The notes beneath the pieces are model-generated. The model was not told where the DNA came from. It saw only the letters and a program-made list of their open reading frames with translations, and did no database searches. This document shows, piece after piece, positions 23,997-35,026 of a stretch of 64,000 nt of DNA (positions are counted from its first letter, which is position 1; the number at the start of each line of letters is the position of its first letter). The position numbers and the translations under genes were made by a program. The stretch covers positions 110,707,128-110,771,127 of the forward strand of contig OW799234.1 in the NCBI GenBank assembly GCA_941918925.1. Reading direction: 5' to 3'. Source of the DNA: Phyto melanocephala. Its lineage: Eukaryota; Arthropoda; Insecta; Diptera; Rhinophoridae.

Positions 23997-25021
23997 ATGT
24001 TTACAACTATTTATCTTTATACAGACGGTTCAAAGATTGGTGACCAACCTGGAGTGAGCTTATACGACATAAGCCGAAACAGAAGCAAATACTTCCGTCT
24101 ACCAGATCACAATACCATTTTCCAGGCTGAGATCATGGCGATTACGGAAGAAATTAAATGGATAAAGGAAACGAATAGCGAAGCCCTAATTCGTATATTT
24201 ACGGATAGCCAATCAGTGATTACGACATTGAGAAAGGAGAAAGTTAAATCCCGGAACGTTGTACAATGCAAGAGCGAGATAAACTCATATGCAAATTATG
24301 AACATCTGGAGATAATATGGCTACCAAGCCATCACAAATTATCCAAATTGGGAGCTCTTCTGAGTACTATAACTTTGGAGAACGTTAAACCCTTAAACGA
24401 TTCAAGGATGAACTTAAATGTTGGGCGACGGAGGAACATGCCAGAAAATGGCAAGGCACTGATGTCGGTAAAGTGACAAAAATACTATGGGGTGACCCAA
24501 ATCTTAGGAAATCAAAGGCAATTCTGAGACTAAGTAGACCAACACTTAGAAGACTAACCAGAGTGATTACAGGTCATACGGAGTTGAGATCCCATCTAGC
24601 TCGCATGAAATTGTCTGAGGAAACGACATGTAGAGCATGCGAGGAAGAGGAAGAGACTTTGATACACTATCTCTGTCCTTGTCCTGCGTTTGGGCATATT
24701 AGACGCAAGAATTTTACAGTAGATACTAGCTGAATTTGGAGTACCTGGGGAACTCGAACTGGAGATCCATAAGGAATTACATTGTGGGGACTCAGCTCTT
24801 AGGCTAGTCCGATATTTATGGGAAATTATGATTATGGTTCTTGTTTGGGAATTTCGTTTCCCACATGGGGCGCACAGCATGCCAACTGGGCATAAGCTTA
24901 TACCTGTCATAGGTTTGGGCTTTTAGTGCCCCTCCTTTTCAACCTAACAACTAACTATTTGAATATATAAAAAGAATTAAAGTTCATACAAATAAAAAAT
25001 TCATTTACAAAAAAAAAAAAA
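23997..25021 (+). pseudogene. non-LTR retrotransposon relic: RNase H, zinc knuckle and 3' end
   Basis: The RNase H domain keeps YTDGSK, FQAEIMAI and FTDSQSVI (its first three acidic residues) but the last motif is degraded to WLPSHHKLSKLG. A frameshift near 24370-24405 is followed by FKDELKCWATEEHARKW, then RRLTRVITGHTELRSHLARM and CRACEEEEETLIHYLCPCPAF, the Cys-rich tail typical of I/R1/LOA-like ORF2 proteins. An untranslated tail and a run of A residues at about 25009-25021 mark the likely 3' terminus and set the plus orientation. Confidence 0.7.
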
Positions 25022-25928
25022 ATATTTTAAAATATGCAAATTAGGTTAGTTAAAAAAAATTATGGATTGAAATACGAACTAATTGTTCTTTGGACACAAT
25101 TTTTACTATGCAGTTTTTCTTCATTGTTTTTAAATTCCTTTGAAAATATTACCTCATCAGTCGCATTTGTTTGCTGGAATCATAAAATTGCTTTTGCAAA
25201 AAAATCAATAGCTTCTTTATTTGAGACATTATCATGGACTTTCTGAATTTCCTCTAGAAAATCGTCTTGGTTTTCCTCATTATTTAAAATAACGAAAAAA
25301 ACAAACACAAATCAAAGTAATGTTCGGATTACAGAGGTAGAATTTTCTGGATAGTCCGAATTAAAGTGTCCGGACAACAGATGTTAGACTGTGTATTTAT
25401 AATTTTATTTTTAAATAATTAAAATCAGGTAACCAATTTGTACTGTTTAAAAATCTATAGGGATCTCGAATTCATTGAATAAAATATAAAAATAGACTAG
25501 TTTCTTTTATGACTGACGCGAAAAAGTCGATGTAAACCCCAAAAGGTATTTTTCATACATATCTACATTGTGTGAAAGACACGCCCATTTATAATTAAAG
25601 GAGTTTCGTGGCCACCCCTTAAGGATATATGTAGATGAAGAAAAAATATGTTCACATTAGTCGAAATAGAAGCAAAAACAAAAATACATTAAATTATGTC
25701 AATACTTTTGTCCAAACGTATTTAATACTTTTTATAATGTAATAACACACATATTTTAAGGATACTGAAAAGTGTATAATAAAACAATACAAATCTACTA
25801 ACTTAACCATAAAAGGCAAAAAATGTCTACATTCCCTAATTAAAAAAATTTTCTGCGGAACAGATAGTTGCGGATTAAACATACCATTTAATATTTTAAG
25901 CCGATAGTCGTGGATTATTTTTACATAG
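25022..25928. other. AT-rich stretch, no gene supported
   Basis: The open frame at 25034-25246 has no recognisable motif. No repeats with clear ends. Confidence 0.4.
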
Positions 25929-25954
25929 GAAGCATTGGGGGGGTGCTTTAATAC

Positions 25955-26120
25955 CATGTGAGATAAGGCCATGATGGCTTTATTGCTCAATTGAATGGGA
26001 GATGAAGCCATAATGGCCTTATTGCCCAATCATTGAGAGGTAAGGCCATATTTAAAATTTTGCGAAATGAGTGATAAAGCCATATTTTTTTTTCACAAAT
26101 GAGAGATAAAGCCATATTTT
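25955..26120 (+). repeat. left subterminal motif array
   Basis: Five imperfect copies of GAGATAAAGCCATATTT-like units, some extended to GCCATAATGGCCTTATT, spaced irregularly inside the left TIR of the 8 bp TSD element. Confidence 0.7.
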
Positions 26121-26171
26121 TTCAGAATATTGTTATAATTATTTTTATAATTAATTAATTTTTAAATTTAC

Positions 26172-26657
26172 TGTTTCCGTAAAAATACATTTTTTTATTC
26201 TTGTGACGCACGCAGGAAAACTTTATTCAGCGAAGCCACCTGCCGCGTCCAACTGAAGGAGAAAACCCGTAAGCACGGCCGCAGGCCGCAACGCAGAACA
26301 ACTTTAGTATGCGAAGCCAGATTCCAATACTTCACTTTAGTGTTTCCGTAAAAAGACATTTTTTTATTCTTGTGACGCACGCAGGAAAACTTTACTCAGC
26401 GAAGCCACCTGCCGCGTCCAACTGAAGGAGAAAACCCGTAAGCACGGCCGCAGGCCGCAACGCAGAAAAACTTTAGTACGCGAGGCCAGATTACAATACT
26501 TTACTTTAGTGTTTCCGTAAAAAGACATTTTTTTATTCTTGTGACGCACGCAGGAAAACTTTACTCAGCGAAGCCACCTGCCGCGTCCAACTGTAGGAGA
26601 AAACCCGTAAGCACGGCCGCAGGCCGCAACGCGAAAAACTTTAGTACGCGGGGCCAG
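26172..26657 (+). repeat. three tandem copies of a 169 bp GC-rich repeat
   Basis: Unit starts at TGTTTCCGTAAAAA (26172, 26341, 26510), period exactly 169 bp, differences of a few percent. Each unit contains GACGCACGCAGGAAAACTTT and CACGGCCGCAGGCCGCAACG, far more GC-rich than the surroundings. Long minus-strand open frames through it are by-products of the repeat period. Confidence 0.9.
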
Positions 26658-26774
26658 TATGTATGCGGGCCTCCACACAATTTATATCAATAACTTTGCG
26701 ATTTTGCTGTTGGTCCATATTGACTTCATGAAATCCTTAATGAATCTGACTCTTTTATGAATTTTGGGCATAAT

Positions 26775-27000
26775 TTCATTTTTGTTGCTGATGGGGTTTA
26801 TTTCATTTGGGGGTTATTTCATTTTCATCATTGGGAGTTATTTCATATGAATATTGGGGGTTGTTTCGTGTTCGCTTTGGGGTTTATTTCATTTATTTTT
26901 GGATGTTATTTCATTCACTGTTTTTGGGTGTTATTTCCAATTTTTTGGGGTTTACTTCATTGGGGATTGTTTCCTGGGCGTTATTTCATTGGGGGGCTTT
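26775..27000 (+). repeat. right subterminal minisatellite
   Basis: Degenerate units of roughly 20-35 bp built on GGGGTTATTTCATTT, about nine copies. The complement (AAATGAAATAACCCC) resembles the GARATAA motif of the left array, so the two arrays face each other. Confidence 0.75.
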
Positions 27001-27060
27001 TCGTGGAGCCGCCATCATGGCCTTATTTCACATGGTATTAAAGCACCCCCCCGAAGCATT

Positions 27061-28150
27061 TTACTAGCAAAGTTTTTCGAAAATTTAATTTTATTTCTTC
27101 TTAATCTTGATAGAATTCAATTAAAATTTTGAACTTTTTTTTCGTATTCTAAGCGTGATTTTACAAGCCAAATGTCGTGGATTTAAATCGTAAAAAACCA
27201 GTGTTGTTGCTATGTCGAAATATTTAAAAGAAATTACTACTGCCCCATACCAAAACTAAGATATTTCAAAAACAAATGCTAAACATCATTCTCTACGTGT
27301 GTGTTGTTTTTCCAATGAAGTTGGAAAAATAAAAACATTAATTTAACACAAAACAAAATAACAAACAACATACATACGTGTCATCCTCTCCTCTGTATGT
27401 ACTTAAATATTTTACAAAACTAATGAGTTTTTTATATGTGTACAAACTGCTGTATGCAACTTCAATAGAATATAGTACGTACGTATGTACATACATACAT
27501 ATATACATATGAATGAATGTTTGTACATAAGTATGTATGTACATACATATATATTTTATAAACAACAGCAGTAACAACAAAAATGCATTTGAATTCTATT
27601 AGGAAGAAAAATTCCATTTAACTAAATAAACACACGTTTCAAAGATTGCTACTTTCAAAGCGAAAAGGAGAGTTTATACATTGTTTTTGTTATTGCATCC
27701 ATAATTGTATCTGTGTTTATAAACACTGAATTTTCTTAATTGTCAAAATCAATTTAGTCAACAGCATTTACCCAGTAAACTCGAGCATTATATATACAAG
27801 TTTAAAATAACTTGATATAAAGTTTACTGTCTCAAATATTTAACGACAGGGAAAATTATCGTGACAATTTTGGCTTAGATATCAATTTGAAATGCCTTTA
27901 TTTCAACTTTCATACATACATATATTGCAACATTTTTAGAAACTTATATTTTTTATTTTATTTATTTTTTTTTTTTTCAAATATAAATTAACTTTCAATA
28001 TGCATTTACCTTATACTCGTAAGTCGGCATTACTATTCAGCTAGTTAACTGTTGTCATCAATATTTGTGATGATTTAAAGAACCCAATGCTAACAAATGG
28101 CCCCTTTGGGATTGAGACTTGAATATAAAAATATTATAGACCCATATAAT
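27061..28150. other. AT-rich stretch with ATAC/GTAT runs
   Basis: 27475-27555 is dense in ACATAC/GTATGT. No gene recognised. Confidence 0.4.
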
Positions 28151-29393
28151 AACAAGCAAGAGTGATACATACCGCAGTAGCAAATCTGATAATACCCTTC
28201 ATTATTGTGGGCATAAGTATGATGTCATATTATTTTCGACGCCATCTAGAAATTTATTTAATAGGGTTAAGAAAAAAATGTCAGCCTTTTTTTTGGCCGC
28301 AATCTTAGATTTAAATCTTTTTCTAAGTTTACTGTATTCTTGCATGTCAAGCCCTTTCATTTGGTACCCATATCGACACTCTTAGCTATTTAAGCATGTA
28401 AGTATATACATGTAGGGGGGATACTGAAGCAGACCAACTCCATAATAAGTATCCCCGACCTCACTGAGTGCCGTGCCATCCCAGGCGTTTGCTTTAGACT
28501 TTTATGAATTCACATTGTCGACTGATAATTATCTACAGCTAACCAGAAGCTAACAATGATATTAACTAGTAAGCTATACATATGTACAAAATTTCATATT
28601 CATACCTATAATTTTGTCAGATTTAAAAGCTTTTAAATTTCATTAACAGTATATTACTTGAAAAATGGGCGTGATAGCAGGCGTGTTTAAGTAGTTTTTA
28701 CTTATAAACACAACTTAGATATTTCAATATAGAGTCCTTTGTTTTTCCAAAATCTTTATACATAGAGAAATTATATGAATTTGAGATAAAGCGTTATATG
28801 GTAGGGGTGTCGTAAAAGTGGGCGTGTAACATTTATTTTCCGTTAGTACAAAGCCTTTGACCAAAAAGCAATGTTTGCAAAATTTCGGAATAATACATCT
28901 AATTTTGTCAGTTTTATTGAATATACCGAAAAATACATATACGTACATTTTTATATATTACTACTTTTCTAATGCAGAGATTTAAGTAATTTTCCGAGAA
29001 AAATATTTCTTTTACTCAGGAAATACTCATTTGAAATTTCATGGCTCTCTGTTAATGCGTTTGGACACAATTATATTTTAGTCGATGTTGGAAGGACATG
29101 GTTTCTTGACCTACTCTTGCATTACGAGCTATAACTCCCTTCCTACTTAGTATTCCGATTTAGCCCATTCAATTCCAAACATACCTTGTATATGTGATAT
29201 TGGCAAGTTTTGAGCCCCCTAGCTTTTTCGTTCCGACCTCTATTGTGCTTTCAACAGACGGACGGACATGGCTAGATCTTTATAAAATTAAGCCCCGATT
29301 CAGAAAATATACACTTTCTGGGATCTAAAATGGATATTTCGATGCGTTTCAAATGGAATGACAAAATGAATTGACCCCCACCATATTATTAGG
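28151..29393 (+). mobile_element. family B element, diverged copy B6
   Basis: Starts AACAAGCAAGAGTGATACAT with a damaged hairpin and ends in GAATGACAAAATGAATTGAC followed by CCCCACCA. Typical B phrases in between include AAAGTGGGCGTGTAAC, TGCGTTTGGACACAATTA, CTAGCTTTTTCGTTCCGACC and CAACAGACGGACGGACATGG. The 5' half is poorly conserved. Confidence 0.65.
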
Positions 29394-30322
29394 TTAATTA
29401 GGAGTTTATTAGGAAAACTACAATATATTTGTAAATGTCTTTAAAATTTGTAGGAATGCATTAGATAATGTATTGGATTAGATAAGGGAAATATCACCTC
29501 ATCCACAACTGCAGCATGTACGTATAGTATCACAAACGATATCACAAATTCTTTTTTATTATATTCGTAATTAGCAATAAAATATTTGAATCAGAAAAAA
29601 TTAAAAAAGTGGGTGTGTCACAGGCATGACTACAAAGATAAATAAATCATTAAAATTTTCAACCATGTCGGCTCAGGTCTAAAAATAAGTGCAGTGTTTT
29701 GACTTTGTGTTTACCGGGTACTACATTTTACTTAGTAAGAGAGAGGGGAAAAACGATGAAAATAAAAAAATGTATTTAGGGAGTCTATAAAATGCCTGTA
29801 TAAATTGATCATTGCATGGATAATGCATGTATTGAAACATATCACACATCAGTATCGTTACCACCATGTGGGAAAGTTTAACTAAATAGTACCTACATAC
29901 AGCAATACAACACAATGTCATGGTTGTTAATTTTCTTTTTTTCTTCTTTTATTATTTACTTCCTGTTACTTTAGAATTTTGTTGTTTTACTGTTACAACT
30001 TTACAGATGCTGTAAAATACCAAACATCAATACACACTTCTGAATATATACACACAATATAATATATACAGTTAATTCAGCGATGAAAATAAATATATAA
30101 AATGTGCATTATACTTAGGTACATATGCTTTTGTAAATGGATGTAAATACATAAGTACATATATGCATATGTTTCTTCTGTGAAATGGTGTTGATAGATC
30201 GGCTTATTACTTAAGTATTGGGTGTTAACTCCATATACGAAAATTTAACACGAAAAAATCTTGAGATTGTCCCTTCTTTATAATAAGTATTTATGCATAT
30301 ATGTATAAATATGTTAAATTAA
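29394..30322. other. AT-rich stretch, nothing recognised
   Basis: No gene-like open frame and no clear repeats; contains ACATATGC-rich patches near 30120-30170. Confidence 0.4.
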
Positions 30323-32763
30323 AACAAGTAAGAGCACTATATTCGGCTGTGCCGAATCTTTTATACCCACCACCAATTTTGTGTACATTTAAAGCACAAT
30401 ACTTATTATTTTGTTAATCGCTATAGAATAATCTCTTTATAATAAAATATGTATCACTTTCTTTGTAGAGGGTGGTTAAATTTTAAGGGCCCATGTTTAA
30501 GGTGAACCACATCTAAACTTCAACTTTTTTCTTGTATTTCATTTGACATTTCTCAATCTCAGACTAACTCAATTTGAACCGTGGAAAGATACGCAATCGA
30601 GCAACGCTTTGAAATATTAAAGATTTTTGTAAAAATGGGCGTTCAAATCAAAATGAATTTTGTGCACTTCGTGATTCTTTTGGTCAACATAATCGTTCGA
30701 ATTCGTCCACAATCGTGAGAATTGTAAAAAATATTTAAATGTCTGCAGAGCAGGTCTGTATGAAATGTGAAAACATCTGTGAATGCCATCTTAGTTCGTT
30801 GAATGGGAAACATTGCTGTTTTTCACGATAACGTGGGAAAAGAGCAAGCAACCTCGACTCATCATCGTGCCCAATAATCGAGCATCAACAGTGTCATTGA
30901 AAATTTGGACTATCGGATCGTGGTGTGCCGCCTAGGTTGGGGGGCCATTTGGCCGATATTGTGTTCCATACATAATTGAAGCATACAAATATTATCATTA
31001 TAAAAATAAATGATAATAATTTCATAATAATTTTATTCGAAATCAGCATAGTCCCTTAAAATTAAACCGCCCATTATAACTTCGGTATGCTAGTAAAATG
31101 TTTTCGTAAATTTAGTCTTTCAATGAAAGTGGCCGTTAAAGTACGCGTGTCAATAAAGTTTCTGCGAATAAACATAACTTAGATATTTCAATATAGTCCT
31201 TTAGTATTCCAAAATCTTTATTCATAGAGAATTTACATGAATTTAAGAGGAAGAAAGTGAATTTAAGGTTAAATTTTAAGTGCCACAGGGTGATTTAAAA
31301 TATACATTCTCTGCATTTTTCTAAAAAGGGAAATTTATTAGTAAGATTTTGATTTTTAAACTTCTATAACATTTTGCTTTTAAAAGATTTTCAAACGAAA
31401 TAAGTTTTGTATAATTTTAAAATTTGTAAGCCATTAGTACATGAAAATAAATTGTTTATAATGTTTAGAGACAATTTTTTTTGACTTAGGTCAAAATTTT
31501 CCTAAATTCCCATTTTTAATAGAGCATAATTTCAGGAGAACATAAGCATAAGTTGTTAGCATGCCATCTAGTAGTTGCTAGTAGAGTCATCTATCTTATC
31601 ATCTTTATCTTATATTTAGCTACAGTACAATAAATGGCGCAGTGTAAGATGAATAAATGCTAATATATATGACTAATATATTTTTATAAAAATTTAAAGA
31701 AAAAAGTGTGCGTGGCACATCTATTTTCCGTTATAACGAAGACTTTGACCAAAAAGCCATGTTTGCAAAATTTCAGAATCGTACATATAGTTTTGTCAGT
31801 TTTATTACGTTTTAAATTTTAAATATACACTGTGCGGTATAATTTTTCGTACATTTTTATCTATAACTCTTTTCCTAATTCATAGATTTAAGCGATTTTC
31901 AGGGAAAAATATTCTTTTGACTCGATAAATATATATTCGAAGTTTCATGACTACGTTTATGCGTCTGGACACAATTCAAAAGTGAAAGTGGGCGTTATAG
32001 TAGGCGTGTCAAAGTTGTTTTTACTAATGAGTACAACTTAGGTGTTTCAATATAGTCCTTTATTATTCCAAAATCTATATTAATAGAGAAATTATATGAA
32101 TTTTGGGTAAAACGTTATATGGGAGGTGGGCGTAAAAGTGGGCGTGGCACATTGATTTGCCGTTACAAGAAAGCGTGTCACCAAAAAGCAAAGTGTGGAA
32201 ATTTCAGAGTCGTACATCCAATTTTGTTGCTTTTATGACGTTTTTGTTTTTAAATATACCGAAAAATACACTGTGCGGTATAAATTTTCGTACATTTTGA
32301 TCGATAACTCCTCTCCTAATGCATAGATTTAGACAGTTTTCGGAGAAAAATATTGTCTTTACCCAGGAAATATATATTTGAAGTTTCATGAGTCTACGTT
32401 AAGGCGTTTGGACACAATTCCATTTTATTCGATGTTCGAAGGACACGGTTTTTTCGACCTACTCTTGCATTTCGAGCTATAACTCTCTTCCTAATATTCC
32501 GATTTAGCCCATTTTCAATACCAAACAAACCTTGTCTATAAGAAAGATTCTGGCAAAATTTGAGCCCCCTAGCTTTTTCGGTGCGACCTCTATCGTGCTT
32601 TCAACAGACGGACAGACGGACGGACATAGCTAGATCGACATCAAATCAAACCCCGATTCAGAATATATATACTTTATGGGGTCTAAAATGGATATTTCGA
32701 TGTGTTACAAACGGAATGACAAAATGAATATACCCCCACCTTTTTTTTGGTGGCGGGTATAAA
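30323..32763 (+). mobile_element. family B element, copy B1
   Basis: Begins AACAAGTAAGAGCACTATAT, then the TTCGGC(TGT)GCCGAA hairpin and TTTTATACCCACCACCAA. It ends with a reduced (GTCY)-type tract in complement (CAGACGGACAGACGGACGGA), the conserved AATATATATACTTTATGGGG block, and the terminal hairpin CCCCCACC...GGTGGCGGGTATAAAA. The interior is made of two diverged repeats of a segment containing GTGGGCGT and CTATATTG-type phrases. A deleted mariner occupies 30468-31074. Confidence 0.8.
30468..31074 (+). mobile_element. internally deleted mariner inside B1
   Basis: Ends GGGTGGTTAAATTTTAAGG and its inverted partner, flanked by TA. Remnants of an N-terminal mariner helix-turn-helix (IEQRFEIxKIFxKxG, then ALRDSFGQHNRSNSSTIVRIV) are followed by a direct jump to the C-terminal end GGHLADIVFHT, so the catalytic domain is absent. 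The same insertion is in B2 and B5. Confidence 0.75.
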
Positions 32764-32865
32764 AAATATAAGTATATATTTGGGGGACTCAAACGGTATG
32801 CTATCAAGTCATATTGTCATAATGTGCTAATATTTAATACTAGTTTAAAAAAAATATTTGTTGTA

Positions 32866-33848
32866 CAGTAAACTCGCAGAAACGTGAACTTATTTTTACC
32901 AAGGGTGTTCACGTTTTCGATTTTGTTCACGTTTTAGATTGCATTTTTTCTATAACATATTTTAGTCTCTTTTATCTTTTATTTAATTTTAAATAAAGTA
33001 TGTACGTTATTTTCACCTGTGAGACATATTTTGATTCAACTTTTTGTAAACTTCTGCCATATTTTAATGTACTACACAGCTACTATGGTTTGCAAAAAGG
33101 TTTTTAAGCTACTTATTTCTCAATTATTTATTGAATTTATCCAAAATAGAGGCTTAGCATTGTTATTTTTCTTAATTTGATTGTGCAATTCAATGGCTTT
33201 CTTTTAATCAAAATGCCGCTAACCAGTAGCTTTTTATTTCGAAGTTGGGTAAACCATTTGTTCAGAGATTTTTCCATTTTTAAAAGCTCCGAAGTATGCA
33301 GTGTTTTCCGTTTTCCAAGACCCGAAAATGTATTATTAACGCATTTCGAAATTTCATGCTAATTGTTTCTTATTGAGCAAATTGTCGATTTGGCGACATA
33401 ATACTTCTTCGACAAACCAGTTACAGATGAATCTTTGCGTAAAAGCTTTAAAATATCTGACTTTTCTTGAAGATTTAACACTTTTAGTTTTTTATTAGAC
33501 ATATTTTCAATAAAAATATTTCAAGAGATCACCTGTTTATATTATTCATATTCCTATATGTATAGTCAGCACAGAGAGATGCTTCCAGTAGAACTGCCGC
33601 ATTAATACTAAAGCTACTTATCATGCAACAAAAGTTGTTTACAACAAACAAACTACGAAATTCTTCTGCGGGGAATCCTAAAAATTTTAAATGAGTTACA
33701 AAATTGAATTTTAACGTTCGATAAAAAGTTCACGTTTTAGAGCCTTCAGCCTTTGTTCGCGTTTTAGAGTAGTCAATGTAATAAAAAAAATTTTGATGTT
33801 TTTGGGTAGTTCATGTTACTGGATGTTAACGTTTCTGCGAGTTCACTG
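32866..33848 (-). mobile_element. pogo-like transposon, internally deleted
   Basis: TIRs begin CAGTRAACTCGCAGAAACGT (33848 end inverted) and TA is duplicated outside both ends (32864-32865, 33849-33850). Motifs TTCACGTTTT recur inside both ends. Length 983 bp is far below a full pogo-type element; only the DNA-binding half of the transposase is left. Confidence 0.85.
33128..33502 (-). pseudogene. pogo-like transposase relic (CENP-B-type DNA-binding domains)
   Basis: From the ATG at 33502 the frame reads MSNKKLKVLNLQEKSDILKL, then SVTGLSKKYYVAKSTICSIR, the CENP-B N-terminal helix-turn-helix; after a stop it goes on with the second helix-turn-helix, LNKWFTQLRNKKLLVSGIL and KALYFG. The DDE catalytic domain is missing. 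A stop within the first domain shows it is not functional. Confidence 0.75.
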
Positions 33849-33850
33849 TA

Positions 33851-35026
33851 GTTCAAAAAAAGAGCTCATACATTTTAAGATTTTTTGTTCTATGTTTATT
33901 GTTTTGTCATAACTTTTAAAAAGAAATCTGAGCCGAACGGCTGAAACCGAACCATCTAATTTAATTGATTATCGTAAAATTTTCTTAACTCGCTTTGCTG
34001 CTACTTTTGGGAGCCCAAGTTGGACACTACTGCGATTAGTAAGGAAACTATCAATGTTTATTTAAAACATTAACATGTTTTTTCTTGTCTTCATCACCTA
34101 CAGCAAGATTCATTCAAATTTAAACAGTTGCAATTATGTTTATACCTACTAGGGCCAGCAGTTGCAATTACAATAATTTTCGCACAAACTGGTTATTATT
34201 TTCCTATTGGACAATTTTAATTTAAATATTTTTATCTGCTTCTTTTTAAACAGCTGGCTTAAATTTTATATATCACACTTAATTTTATTTGAAAACATTT
34301 GTGCAATATTAATTTATTCAATGTATTGGTCATTGTTAGCTATAACATTTTAAAATTCTTTTGGCAACATATGAATTCCGCGCCAAAATAACTGCTCATC
34401 TTTTGAGGATAAGAATGAATCAAGCTAATTTCGGTTAACCTGTTCTAAAGTGAAATGCATCCCAGAGAGAGCGTTTAGCATCGATAGGAATAGTATTTGG
34501 ACGGGGCAAGGTCTGGAAGCTTCCCTATCACTTTAAACAAAATAGTTTCTAACAAGTATTGCAATATGTAGTCGAGAGATTTCATGATGAAATATTACGG
34601 TCTAATGTCTGTTCTGGGCGTTTTCGGCCAATTGTCGCTTCAAACGAATCAGCTTCTTTCGGTACAGGTTCCCTTATATGATCTGGCCAGATATTAGCAT
34701 TTCATAAGATATAGGACATTTTTGGTTCAATCGGATACAGAGCATTACCTAAGTGCCATAGATATGTGGCTTAGGAGTCGACTTAGCTGGTTTTACACGC
34801 TTCAAATACAATCTCTTACGCTTCGGGTTATCGTAATGTATCCATTTTTATTGTAATACAAAAGATTTATTTTTGGCTGCGTATATTCGTCCCTAATAAT
34901 AAAACATATTTGTGTATACGAAAACGCTTACAATCATGGAATTAACCTCTTAAAAAGCATTCCTAATTATTATGAATTAGACCGATAGATTTATTTACGT
35001 TATTGTTTATTTTAGATTTTTGTTTT
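33851..35026. other. unassigned stretch between pogo-like and B2
   Basis: 34430-34860 is less AT-rich than the rest and may be an old element, but I found no coding motif or terminal repeats there. No gene called. Confidence 0.35.

Larger units (their letters stand above)
25937..27052. mobile_element. 1.1 kb non-autonomous transposon with 42 bp TIRs and 8 bp TSD
   Basis: The TIRs start GGGGGGGTGCTTTAATACC and run 42 bp with one mismatch (25937-25978, 27011-27052). GAAGCATT flanks both ends exactly (25929-25936, 27053-27060), an 8 bp target duplication as made by hAT and P-type transposases. Inside each end are repeated short motifs: GAGATAARGCCAT-like units on the left and the complementary TTATTTCAT units on the right, as expected for transposase-binding arrays. 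The centre holds three copies of a GC-rich 169 bp repeat. No transposase gene is present. Confidence 0.88.

Noticed and set aside
26195..26549. Two nearly identical 61-residue minus-strand frames
   Set aside because: They are a product of the 169 bp tandem repeat and have no start context, homology or splice sites.
26757..27132. Phe/Trp/Gly-rich plus-strand frames in three overlapping registers
   Set aside because: They come from the GGGGTTATTTCATTT minisatellite; openness in several frames is a sign of low complexity, not coding.
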